In this document: positions 17,334 to 25,614 of the stretch, piece by piece
How positions within the stretch are numbered: the first letter of the stretch is position 1
How the letters are laid out: each line of letters starts with the position of its first letter
Assembly (NCBI GenBank): GCA_036387475.1
Contig: DASVTR010000012.1
Coordinates: 310,001-374,000 of the forward strand
DNA: 64,000 bases
Source of the DNA: DASVTR01 sp036387475
GTDB taxonomy: Bacteria; Acidobacteriota; Blastocatellia; Pyrinomonadales; Pyrinomonadaceae
Reading direction: 5' to 3'
The notes under the pieces: generated by a model
What the model was told of the DNA's origin: nothing
The model's database searches: none
What the model saw: only the letters and a program-made list of their open reading frames with translations
Made by a program: the position numbers and the translations under genes

Positions 17334-17966
17334 TTACAAGAATCTCTTTAACACGCCGCGCAGGCGCACGCGCGCGCGATGCGCACGCACTTTAACTTTA
17401 GAAATCGACCATTTTGTTGATTCGGCTATCTCGGAGACCGACATGCCCTCCGCATCGAGCATGACGAGCAGCAGGCGGTCTTCGGGGCTAAGACGCGAGA
17501 GCAGCTTATCGGCCAGGTCGCGCGCAACCAACGCGGATTCAACGTCGCCCTCCGCCCTGATGTCGCGCAGTTGCTCCCGCAACCAGGCGTCTTCCTCCTC
17601 GGAGATATTACTCAAGGCGCTTTCGGGTCGCCGCTTCAAACGTCGCAGTTCGTCGTAGCAAGTGTTGAAGGCGATGCGCGCAAGCCACGCGACAAACGAC
17701 GCTTCCTGCGCGTTGGTAAAGTCACCCAGCGCAAAGTAGGCTTTCGTAAAACTCTCCTGCACTATCTCTTCGATCTGTTCTTGCTGGCGAAAGAAGCGGC
17801 CCGCGATGAGCGCGACCCGCCGTCGATGGCGATTAAAGAGTTCCTCGAAGGCTTCTTCATCCCCTGCGCGGACGCGAGCCACAAGCTCAGGATCAGACAA
17901 TTCGGCAGTTGATTGAACTAATGATAGGACGTTTACGGGTTCGGAGTTGTCTGCCATCTCGTCCAT
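17334..17966 (-). CDS. ECF-family RNA polymerase sigma factor
   Basis: 210 residues. Sigma-2 (residues about 30-95: DEEAFEELFNRHRRRVALIAGRFF, IEEIVQESFTKAY) and sigma-4 (about 150-207: LSPEDRLLLVMLDAEGMSVSEIAESTKWSISKVKVRAHRARVRLRGVL) are joined by an acidic linker. There is no sigma-3. It should direct transcription of its own operon (sigma, anti-sigma, Spy-like protein) and possibly the glycine-zipper genes on either side. The ATG at 17966 was preferred over the TTG one codon upstream. Confidence 0.9.
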   Translation of the reverse strand: MDEMADNSEPVNVLSLVQSTAELSDPELVARVRAGDEEAFEELFNRHRRRVALIAGRFFRQQEQIEEIVQESFTKAYFALGDFTNAQEASFVAWLARIAFNTCYDELRRLKRRPESALSNISEEEDAWLREQLRDIRAEGDVESALVARDLADKLLSRLSPEDRLLLVMLDAEGMSVSEIAESTKWSISKVKVRAHRARVRLRGVLKRFL

Positions 17967-18047
17967 CAATTATTAACTACTCGTCTCCGCACCTCCAGGA
18001 ATCTTGCAACCCGAAGCACGAACTTATCCGCCGCACGAAAATAAATT

Positions 18048-18071
18048 GGCAGCCCTTGATTCAGGGCTGCC
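18048..18071 (-). terminator. Hairpin between the glycine-zipper gene and the sigma gene
   Basis: GGCAGCCC and its complement enclose an 8-nt loop, followed on the minus strand by AATTTATTTT. It would separate the upstream glycine-zipper transcript from the ECF operon. Confidence 0.55.
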
Positions 18072-18129
18072 TCGTCCAGAGGGTTTTGAAGCCCCCTGAT
18101 TCTACACCGAACTATCCGCAGCCGCTCGC

Positions 18130-18483
18130 TTAGCGGCGGCGATAGTATCTACGCTCATTGCGGTCGCGCAGCTTATACGTATAAAGCGCAGAGCCGCCAG
18201 CGCCGAGGAGTGCGCCGATAATCGCGCCTTTCTTGCCACCGGCCAATCCGCCGATGAGCGCGCCCGCGCCCGTGCCGCCTGCGACCGTTAGCTTATCGCG
18301 GTGTCTGTCCCAGAAAGAACGCTCACGATAGCGCTGATCGTAATAGACGCGCCGCGAGTTGTCATACCTTCTATTCTGCGTCGTGCGTCGGTCGTAACGG
18401 CTGCGATACGTTTGCGCCGAAACGGGTATGACTGCTCCCGCGAGCAGCACCAGACACATGACTACGCCAAAAAGCCTTTTCAT
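18130..18483 (-). CDS. Exported glycine-zipper protein (paralogue 2)
   Basis: 117 residues with a signal peptide (LFGVVMCLVLLAGAVIPVSAQ), an Arg/Tyr-rich segment, then RSFWDRHRDKLTVAGGTGAG and the zipper GGLAGGKKGAIIGALLGAGGSALYTYKLRD. It matches paralogue 1 (15748-16092) from RSFW to the end. Both lie close to the ECF operon, which hints at common envelope-related control; that link is inference. Confidence 0.75.
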   Translation of the reverse strand: MKRLFGVVMCLVLLAGAVIPVSAQTYRSRYDRRTTQNRRYDNSRRVYYDQRYRERSFWDRHRDKLTVAGGTGAGALIGGLAGGKKGAIIGALLGAGGSALYTYKLRDRNERRYYRRR

Positions 18484-18509
18484 ACTTCCCCCTTCCTTGC
18501 TCCACCTGA

Positions 18510-18845
18510 TTAACGGTAAATGCGTCTGCCGTTCGGCAGGACGGTGACGAGTCTGCCATTCGGCAAACGGTAAGTCCGCGCACGACGATTGGCCCAGGTG
18601 TAGCTCTGGCGGCTGCGCGAACTGCGAACGACGCGCCTGCCGTTCGGCAGGACGACGACGGTGCGACCGTTTGGTCGGCGATAGATTGTGCGACCGTTCG
18701 GTCTATGAACGACGCGTCCTCTATTCTGATAAACGGTCACGGTGCGACCGTTGCGCGTTCTGTACGTCCTTTGCGCTGCTGCCGTCACCGACAGACCGAG
18801 CACCAGCGTACACATAATGACTGCGATTCTGAGCTTGTTCTTCAT
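18510..18845 (-). CDS. Secreted PNGR-repeat protein
   Basis: 111 residues. After a signal peptide (LRIAVIMCTLVLGLSVTAAAQ) the mature part is made almost wholly of 9-11-residue units of the form R-(L/P)-P-N-G-R-x-(I/V)-x-x, with at least six recognisable PNGR blocks. Very basic, no cysteine. The repeat suggests an extended beta structure with turns at PNG, perhaps binding nucleic acid or acidic envelope polymer. Unrecognised family. Confidence 0.65.
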   Translation of the reverse strand: MKNKLRIAVIMCTLVLGLSVTAAAQRTYRTRNGRTVTVYQNRGRVVHRPNGRTIYRRPNGRTVVVLPNGRRVVRSSRSRQSYTWANRRARTYRLPNGRLVTVLPNGRRIYR

Positions 18846-18914
18846 CATTTGTCCTCCACTGAATTTTATCGGGGAGAGACTTTATCGTTTGAGGGAGACT
18901 CTTTATCAAAAATA

Positions 18915-18955
18915 GAGGCCCGCGCCCTGCTTCATTAACAGGACGCGGGCGTCTC
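18915..18955 (-). terminator. Terminator of the Spy-like gene
   Basis: A GC-rich stem with small mismatches (GAGGCCCGCGCCCTG with its partner) and a 9-nt loop, followed on the minus strand by CTATTTTTG. It lies just downstream of the gene ending at 18964. Confidence 0.7.
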
Positions 18956-18963
18956 TCTTGACC

Positions 18964-19512
18964 TTACTGATTTTGCGCCGGGTTTGCCTGACGGCGTGCC
19001 CGCCGCTCCTGTCGCTTCTGCTCCCACTGCTGGCGCTCCGCCGCCAGTTGGGCCTTCTGTTCCGCAGTCAGGACAGCGTACATTTCCGACATCATGCGCG
19101 CGCGCATGACTTCCCGCTCGACACGCGCGTTGGCCCGCGCCTGCGCCGCTGCGCGCACGGCTGCTTCATTGAACGTGCCGTCCGTTAAAGCGTCGAAGCC
19201 GCCGCGTCCTTCGCGTCGTTGGCCGGATTGCTGCCGCAAAGCTCTGGCGCTCTCGCGATAACGCATGGCAATCTGCTTCATCTGTTCCTTCTGCGCGTCC
19301 GTCAGGTTGAGCTTCTCTGCGAAGTGGCCGCCAAAGCCGCCCCTCATGCCGCGCCCGCCCTTACCGCCGCCGCGTTTGTGCCACGAGCCGCGCTCTTTGC
19401 CTTCTTGACCTTGCCCCGCTTCCTGCTGCGCGAACCCGACCGCGCCCGTCAGCAGCAAAGACGCGGCCAGCGCTCCGCCCGCAATGATTTTCTTCATTCT
19501 AGTTAATTGCAT
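18964..19512 (-). CDS. Exported Spy/CpxP-like protein
   Basis: 182 residues. Signal peptide (IIAGGALAASLLLTGAVGFAQ), a Gly/Arg/His-rich stretch (WHKRGGGKGGRGMRGGFGGHF), then helices with LNLTDAQKEQMKQIAMRY and LTAEQKAQLAAERQQW, the paired LTxxQ motifs of Spy. The His/Gly-rich N-part might bind metal. GGAG lies 9 nt ahead of the chosen ATG. It stands alone with its own terminator. Confidence 0.78.
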   Translation of the reverse strand: MQLTRMKKIIAGGALAASLLLTGAVGFAQQEAGQGQEGKERGSWHKRGGGKGGRGMRGGFGGHFAEKLNLTDAQKEQMKQIAMRYRESARALRQQSGQRREGRGGFDALTDGTFNEAAVRAAAQARANARVEREVMRARMMSEMYAVLTAEQKAQLAAERQQWEQKRQERRARRQANPAQNQ

Positions 19513-19672
19513 CAGTCTGAATCTCCAAGTTTAGTGAATTGAAAGTGAGCCGTATCGAACACAAAGGGAGAATGATGCCTCAATTCGGCCAGTCATAATG
19601 CAAGACGCGCGGCGGGCGATTGTGGTTACAGATTTTTCAAACTGCGGGTGGGCCAGCCAACAGCGCAGGCGG

Positions 19673-19773
19673 TTTCACGCAAAGACGCAAAGGCGCTAAG
19701 ACAAAAGAGCAAAAAGGAACAAGAAAGAAAATAGTTGCTTCTCTTCTTCGCGCCTTTGCGTCTTTGCGTGAAA
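19673..19773. repeat. Intergenic inverted repeat D (8-nt units)
   Basis: A 24-bp perfect stem (19673-19696 with 19750-19773). The arms consist of 8-nt units of the ACGCAAAG type. The 53-nt interior is purine-rich. It fills most of the gap between 19513 and 19805, where I see no gene. Confidence 0.85.
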
Positions 19774-19805
19774 TGCTTTTCGCCCGTTGCCTTAGCTTTT
19801 GCGCC

Positions 19806-20564
19806 TTATTCCGGCACGAGTGCGATGCGGAATCCGGTCAGAGACCAATCGCCCTCGCCTTCGATTTCGTTGATGTAGGAAAAATCGCCCGGCGCATTAG
19901 AGCCGACGGCGTAGCACGTTGCGTTGCCTTGCTCATCACGATAGAAGCCGAGTTCGAGCGTCTCCGTCTCGCTCCATTCGGGGTGAAAGATTGTGCCGAC
20001 GAGGTTAAAGACGGCGGGCGGACAGACTGTGGCGCGATAGCCTGCGGGCAGAAGATGGTGTGCGCGCCAGTCTTCATTCACAACGTCGAGAAACGCGCGA
20101 AGGCTCAGATAGTTGTGCGCGTAGCGCGTGCCGTTCATCATCCCTGCGCGACCCATGTATGCCGCAAACGGGTCGGCTGTAGCATCGTGGCCGTAAGTTG
20201 TGCCGTAGAATTGACGATTGTCTGGCAGGTAACGCGGCTTCGCGGTCGTCTCCACGCCGACGACTCGCCCTTGAAGCCGCTCATGGCCTTTAGTGAGTTG
20301 GTCACGAGGGCTTGGCCCATGCTCGTGCGCCTTTGTGAAATCTCGCGGAGCCAGAGGGTAGAGCCGCGCCATGTAAGCGTCGTCCGCTGGCAGGATTTCT
20401 GCCGACGGAATAACGTGCCATTCGATGTTGAAATGAGAGAGTGCGGCGGCTGCATCGGGCGGCAACTCAAACCGCGCTGCATCCTGAGCGACTAATCGAG
20501 CGCTTGCCGTCATCTCGAAAAACTCGCGTAGCCTCTCTGCTCTTTCTTCTATCCAGCCGTTCAT
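19806..20564 (-). CDS. Hypothetical cytoplasmic protein
   Basis: 252 residues without signal peptide or membrane segment. Recurrent aromatic and acidic residues, with stretches such as YGTTYGHDATADPFAAYMGRAGMMNGTRYAHNY and a C-terminal half with beta-strand alternation (ETETLELGFYRDEQGNATCYAVG). I do not recognise the family. The start at 20564 was chosen for GGGAGA about 8 nt upstream; a longer in-frame start exists. Single-gene unit, divergent from the efflux operon. Confidence 0.6.
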   Translation of the reverse strand: MNGWIEERAERLREFFEMTASARLVAQDAARFELPPDAAAALSHFNIEWHVIPSAEILPADDAYMARLYPLAPRDFTKAHEHGPSPRDQLTKGHERLQGRVVGVETTAKPRYLPDNRQFYGTTYGHDATADPFAAYMGRAGMMNGTRYAHNYLSLRAFLDVVNEDWRAHHLLPAGYRATVCPPAVFNLVGTIFHPEWSETETLELGFYRDEQGNATCYAVGSNAPGDFSYINEIEGEGDWSLTGFRIALVPE

Positions 20565-20770
20565 ATAAGATTCTCCCTTCCCCCTGTGACATATTCGACA
20601 CTCTAACGCATCTAATCGCAAGTTTAACGTGACGGGCGGGCAGCGGGGCACCGGCTAAATTCATCTTCATTAGTACCAATCGCTGGCATCAGTGATTATT
20701 CACGAAAAGTTTGTAACCGAAAGCTGCTGTGGGGCGTATTTAAATAAAAGGGTTGATTAAAGGGATACTT

Positions 20771-22117
20771 ATGTCTTCTTCATTTCTCTCCCGCAAGGTA
20801 CAACACGCGCCGGCGCTGCTGTGCCTGCTGCTGGCCGTCACGCTTCTGGGTACGGCGGCCTGCGGGCGAAACGAATCAAGGGCCACCGCCAAAGAGAATA
20901 CCAACGCGAGGGAAGAAGCGCGGGAGACGGATGCTTCGTCGTCTGCCATCGTTGTTACTACCGCCACAGTGGTCGCACGCGAAGTGCCTTCCTACATTCA
21001 AGCGACAGGGAGTCTCGTCGCAGATGAATCATCGGACGTTGCTTCACAAACTTCGGGCCAAGTCGTTGCGACTCCGGTCGGCGTCGGGGCGTTTGTGAAG
21101 CAGGGCACTGTGATAGCTCGCTTAAACGATAGAGACGCGCGGCTGCGCTTGCAACAGGCGCAGGCCGGAGTGCAACAGGCGATTGCTGGAGTCCGCCAGG
21201 CGGAAGCGCGTCTGGGCCTGCGGCCCAATGGTAATTTCGACGCCAGCGCAATTCCCGAAGTGCGCGTCGCAAGCTCTAATCTTGAGCAGGCGCAGGCGGA
21301 GTTGCGTCTGGCGGAAGCCAACGAGCGACGCTACCGCGAGCTTGTTGAAACGGGCGATGTGGCCGTCAGCGTCTACGACCAATATCGCACGCAGCGCGAC
21401 ACGGCGCGTGCGCGTGTCAACGCTGCGCGCCAGCAGTTGGAAGCAGCCGTCAACACTGCGCGCCAGAGTAATCAGGCTATTCAGAGCGCGGAAGCGGCTG
21501 TCTCGACGGCGCGTGCGCAAGTCGCAATCGCGCAGAAGGCCGTGGCCGATACGACGATTCGCGCGCCCTACGCGGGTTACGTCAGCAATCGTCCTATCGC
21601 CGTCGGCGAATATGTGACGCCCGCTTCGATTGTGGCGACGGTGCTGCGCACTAATCCGCTCAAATTGCAGTTGCAGGTACAGGAGGCGGAAGCGCCGTAC
21701 ATCAGTCAGGGGATGGGCGTGTCTTTGGAAGTCGACGCTTATCGTAACCGAAAGTTTGCAGGACAAGTGACGGCTGTGAATCCGGCCATTGATCCTGTCT
21801 CGCGTGCGGTGACAATTGAGGCGGCGGTCGAAAACGGCGACAATGCTCTGCGCTCAGGCATGTTCGCCACCGCGCAGATTGTGCGCAAGGGCGGCAGCCG
21901 TGCCGTCTTTGTGCCGCGCGCCGCCGTCCTTTCAGACCAGAACACGCAATCTTACCGCGTCTTCGTCATTCAGGGTGATACGGCTAAGCTGCGCGTCGTG
22001 CAAATCGGCACTGAAGAGGGTGACATGGTGCAGATTATTTCGGGTGTTAACGCGGACGAGATAGTTGCGACCAGCAACCTCCAACAGCTTTTCGAAGGAG
22101 CGCGGGTCAAACAATAA
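20771..22117 (+). CDS. RND efflux periplasmic adaptor (membrane fusion protein)
   Basis: 448 residues. A lipobox (LLGTAAC) gives a lipid anchor, then the lipoyl half (GQVVATPVGVGAFVKQGTVIARLNDRD), a long alpha-hairpin with coiled-coil heptads (about residues 120-245), the second lipoyl half (TTIRAPYAGYVSNRPIAVGEYV) and the beta-barrel/MP domains. It joins the inner-membrane pump to the outer-membrane channel. AAAGGG lies 6 nt ahead of the ATG. The pump gene follows after 122 nt that hold an inverted repeat. Confidence 0.93.
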   Translation: MSSSFLSRKVQHAPALLCLLLAVTLLGTAACGRNESRATAKENTNAREEARETDASSSAIVVTTATVVAREVPSYIQATGSLVADESSDVASQTSGQVVATPVGVGAFVKQGTVIARLNDRDARLRLQQAQAGVQQAIAGVRQAEARLGLRPNGNFDASAIPEVRVASSNLEQAQAELRLAEANERRYRELVETGDVAVSVYDQYRTQRDTARARVNAARQQLEAAVNTARQSNQAIQSAEAAVSTARAQVAIAQKAVADTTIRAPYAGYVSNRPIAVGEYVTPASIVATVLRTNPLKLQLQVQEAEAPYISQGMGVSLEVDAYRNRKFAGQVTAVNPAIDPVSRAVTIEAAVENGDNALRSGMFATAQIVRKGGSRAVFVPRAAVLSDQNTQSYRVFVIQGDTAKLRVVQIGTEEGDMVQIISGVNADEIVATSNLQQLFEGARVKQ

Positions 22118-22119
22118 CC

Positions 22120-22234
22120 ATTTTGGATTTTAGATTTTGGATTAAGCGCAGGGACGAAAGCTGAGCTATTCAAAATCCGGCGGCAAGACCGCAAAGCATG
22201 TCAATCTAAAATCCAAAATCTAAAATCCAAAATT
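22120..22234. repeat. Heptad-type intergenic inverted repeat E
   Basis: Left arm 22120-22144 and right arm 22202-22234 are complementary and are made of 7-nt units (ATTTTGG, ATTTTAG). The interior of about 57 nt is unrelated GC-rich sequence. It sits inside the efflux operon, between adaptor and pump genes. The same unit is used in the repeat at 49559-49675. Confidence 0.85.
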
Positions 22235-22239
22235 GAGTT

Positions 22240-25200
22240 ATGCAAAAGCTGGCTGAAATTTGTGTACGCCGTCCCGTCTTTGCGACCGTCATTGTTCTTC
22301 TCCTGACGGTCATTGGCGGTTTCTCGTTCTTTACGCTCGGCGTTGACCGCTTTCCGAAGATTGATATTCCAACGGTTTCTGTCCAGACGACCAACGTGGG
22401 CGCTGCACCGCAGGAGATTGAAACGGAAATCACGGACATCATCGAAGGTGTCGTGAACACCGTCCCCGGCATAGACGAGATGCGCTCCAGTTCGCAGCAG
22501 GGCCGCTCGACCGTGACCATCAGCTTCAACCTTGAAAAAGACCCTGACCTTGCTACGCAGGAGGTGCGCGATAAGGTCAGCACGATTATCAACCGCTTGC
22601 CGGAAACAGCAGACCCGCCCGTCGTACGCAAAGCCGACCCGGACTCGCAGCCCGTTCTGGTCTACGCCATTAGCGCGCCGCGTTCGTCTATAGAGTTGAC
22701 AGACCTCGTGCAGAAGCAGATTCAGGAACGCATCGAATCTGCGGACGGCGTCGGCGAAGTGGTGGTCTTCGGCGGACGCCAGCGCGAGATTAAAGTCTAC
22801 GTCGAACCCGACCGCCTGCGCGCTTACAATTTATCGGTCACGGAAGTCTCAAACGCCCTGCGAGCGCAGAACCTCGAACTTCCCGGCGGGCGTCTTGATG
22901 AGGGCGCACGCACCGTCACCCTGCGCACGCTCTCCAAAATCACAAAGGTCGAAGATTTCAACGACATCGTTATTACGACGAGGAATAACTACCCTGTTAA
23001 AATCCGCGACATCGGTCGCGTCGAAGACAGTGGCGTTGACCCGCAATCGGCTGCGTCTCTAAACGGCGTGCCATCCGTTTCGCTCGGCATACGCAAACAA
23101 TCAGGCGCAAACACCATCGCCGTCATCAATGGAGTGAAGCAGCGCATGGCGGAGATTCTGCCGCTGCTGCCTCCGGACATCAAAGTGGTTGTCACGCGCG
23201 ACCAATCCGAGTTTATCGAAACCTCTCTGCATGCTATCGAAGAACACTTGATCGTCGGCGGACTGCTCGCCGCACTAATCGTGTTTCTCTTTTTGTGGAA
23301 CTTCCGCTCGACGATTATCGCTGCGCTCGCCATCCCGACCTCTATCATCTCCGCTTTCGCGTTAATTGCGGCGCTCGGCTATTCGCTCAACCAGATGACG
23401 ATGCTCGCGCTCACCTTGATGGTCGGTATCGTGATTGACGACGCGATTGTCGTGCTGGAAAACATCTATCGTTTCGTCGAAGAGAAGGGGATGCACCCGT
23501 ATCAGGCGGCGATTGAAGGCACGAAGGAGATTGGCCTTGCCGTCATGGCGACGACGCTCAGCTTGCTTGCCGTCTTCATCCCGGTCGGCTTTATGTCGGG
23601 CATCGTCGGGCGCTTCATGTCTTCGTTTGGTCTGACTTCGGCGGCGGCGATTGCCGTCTCGCTCATCGTCTCGTTTACGCTGACGCCGATGCTCGCGGCG
23701 CGTTGGATTAAGCCGCCGAAGGAATCAATCACGCCCGAAGGTGTCCCCGCAGGCGCGGGCGCAGCCAGCGGCGGCAGCGACGGCGACGATCATAATAAAC
23801 ACGCGACGCCGCTTGACACTGAGGCCGAGGAAAGCGAGACGAAGGCGCACACGTCATCAAAGGGCGGACGTTTTTATCGCCCGATTGATCGCTCGTATAT
23901 GTGGATGCTCCGTTGGTCAATGGCCCATCGCTGGGTGGTCGTCATTATCTGCGTGATAGTCGTCGCTTCTATCTGGCCGCTCTTTCGTCTAGTTGGTTAC
24001 AACTTCCTGCCGGACGAAGACGAATCTGCTTATCAAGTCAGCTTTCGCGCGCCGCAGGGCACGAGCCTCGCTGCGACGCAAAGCGTTTTGGAGCGCATCG
24101 CGCGCGACGTGCGCGAGCAAATCCCCGGCGTCGAGAGCACGCTCGTCAACGCTGGCGGCTTCGGCGGCGGCGGTCAGCCGAATGCCGGTTCTATCTCGGT
24201 CAGGCTCTTGCCGGTCAAAGAGCGAAAATTTTCGCAGGCCGACCTGATTCAAAAGACGCGCGACATGATACGCAAAAGAAAGTATCCGAAAGAATACGTC
24301 ATCGGCGCGTCGGGCACGTCCTCCATCGGCGCGAGCATTGGCGGCGGTGGCGGTCGCGGCGGCGGAGCATCTTTGGGCTTGTACATCAGCGGCCCGGACA
24401 TTCAAAAGCTAGACGAGTATTCAAACAAATTGGTCGAACGCATCAAGAAGGACGACAACTTCCGCGACGCAGACCGCTCGCTCCAACTGAGCAGCCCCGA
24501 AGTGCGAATCATCATCGACCGCCAACGCGCCGCAGACCTCGGCGTCAAGGCTGGCGATGTAGCGCAGGCTTTAAATACCCTCGCCGCCGGAGCACGCGTC
24601 ACGACCTTCAGCGAAGGCTCGGATCAATACGACGTGGTCGTGCGTGCCGGCGAAGAATTCCGACGCACGCGCGAGAATCTGGCTAACTTTACGGTCGCAT
24701 CAAGCAACGGCGGAACTGTCGGTTTGGAAAAATTGGTGCACCTCGAAGAAGGCGAAAGCCCCGCTTCGATTGACCGCTTGAACCGTCAGCGGCAGGTCAC
24801 TATCTCCGCGAGTCTTGCGCCAAACGGTTCTGAAGCAGACGGCCTCGCCGCCGTGCAGCGCTACGCCGCCGAGCTAAATATGGAGCCGGGCTATCGCACA
24901 GGCGTGACGGGCCAGTCGAAGGAATTGCAACGCGCGAACCAATCGTTCATGCTGGCGTTTCTGCTGTCGTTCATCTTCATGTACCTTATCTTAGCCGCGC
25001 AGTTCGAATCGTTCATACATCCGGTCACAATCCTCTTGACGCTGCCGCTCTCGATTCCCTTTGCGCTGCTCTCGACGTTGATAGCAGGTCAGCGGCTCAA
25101 CATCTTTTCCGCGCTCGGCATATTGCTCTTGTTCGGCATCGTCAAGAAGAACGCTATTCTACAGATTGACCACACGAACGAACTTCGAGCGCACGGCATG

Positions 25201-25614
25201 GAGCGCTACAGCGCAATCCTGCAGGCCAACCGCGACCGACTGCGACCGATTTTGATGACGACGATTGCGCTCGTCGCGGGCATGATTCCGCTCATCCTCG
25301 GCTCAGGCGCGGGCGCGGCCACAAATCGTTCTATCGGCGTGCTGGTCGTCGGCGGGCAAAGTTTGTGTTTGCTGTTGACGTTGCTGGCCGTGCCGGTCTT
25401 CTATTCGTTGTTTGAAGACGCAAAGGATTCGCGCGTATGGGCTGTGGTCGGCGCGGGCTTCAATAACTTTAAGGGCGGCGCGGGCCGCCGCTTCTCCGAG
25501 GCTTACGCGTCAGTCGGCGCAGCCTTCAAACGCAAACCGAGGCCAACGACGGGCGGGGCGCTCTCACGGCAAAAGCAAGATGATAGGTATGCAGACAATG
25601 TTTCAGGTGATTAA
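22240..25614 (+). CDS. RND-family efflux pump, inner-membrane permease
   Basis: 1124 residues, the length and internal duplication of AcrB/MdtB-type pumps: TM1 near residues 12-32, a periplasmic porter domain, TM2-6 with VGIVIDDAIVVLENI (the proton-relay Asp pair in TM4), a second periplasmic domain starting near 590, and TM8-12 with FGIVKKNAILQIDH. A Gly/Ser/His-rich cytoplasmic loop of about 45 residues lies near 500-550, and the C-terminal tail is basic and disordered. It should export hydrophobic compounds using proton-motive force. The TolC-like gene overlaps its end. Confidence 0.95.
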   Translation: MQKLAEICVRRPVFATVIVLLLTVIGGFSFFTLGVDRFPKIDIPTVSVQTTNVGAAPQEIETEITDIIEGVVNTVPGIDEMRSSSQQGRSTVTISFNLEKDPDLATQEVRDKVSTIINRLPETADPPVVRKADPDSQPVLVYAISAPRSSIELTDLVQKQIQERIESADGVGEVVVFGGRQREIKVYVEPDRLRAYNLSVTEVSNALRAQNLELPGGRLDEGARTVTLRTLSKITKVEDFNDIVITTRNNYPVKIRDIGRVEDSGVDPQSAASLNGVPSVSLGIRKQSGANTIAVINGVKQRMAEILPLLPPDIKVVVTRDQSEFIETSLHAIEEHLIVGGLLAALIVFLFLWNFRSTIIAALAIPTSIISAFALIAALGYSLNQMTMLALTLMVGIVIDDAIVVLENIYRFVEEKGMHPYQAAIEGTKEIGLAVMATTLSLLAVFIPVGFMSGIVGRFMSSFGLTSAAAIAVSLIVSFTLTPMLAARWIKPPKESITPEGVPAGAGAASGGSDGDDHNKHATPLDTEAEESETKAHTSSKGGRFYRPIDRSYMWMLRWSMAHRWVVVIICVIVVASIWPLFRLVGYNFLPDEDESAYQVSFRAPQGTSLAATQSVLERIARDVREQIPGVESTLVNAGGFGGGGQPNAGSISVRLLPVKERKFSQADLIQKTRDMIRKRKYPKEYVIGASGTSSIGASIGGGGGRGGGASLGLYISGPDIQKLDEYSNKLVERIKKDDNFRDADRSLQLSSPEVRIIIDRQRAADLGVKAGDVAQALNTLAAGARVTTFSEGSDQYDVVVRAGEEFRRTRENLANFTVASSNGGTVGLEKLVHLEEGESPASIDRLNRQRQVTISASLAPNGSEADGLAAVQRYAAELNMEPGYRTGVTGQSKELQRANQSFMLAFLLSFIFMYLILAAQFESFIHPVTILLTLPLSIPFALLSTLIAGQRLNIFSALGILLLFGIVKKNAILQIDHTNELRAHGMERYSAILQANRDRLRPILMTTIALVAGMIPLILGSGAGAATNRSIGVLVVGGQSLCLLLTLLAVPVFYSLFEDAKDSRVWAVVGAGFNNFKGGAGRRFSEAYASVGAAFKRKPRPTTGGALSRQKQDDRYADNVSGD

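Noticed and set aside
18510..18845. Possible CRISPR-like array because of regular repeats
   Set aside because: The DNA repeat follows the codon phase of the PNGR protein, has no constant spacer length and no cas genes nearby.
23901..24686. Plus-strand frame inside the RND pump
   Set aside because: Arg-rich out-of-frame translation of the pump; no start signal or family features.
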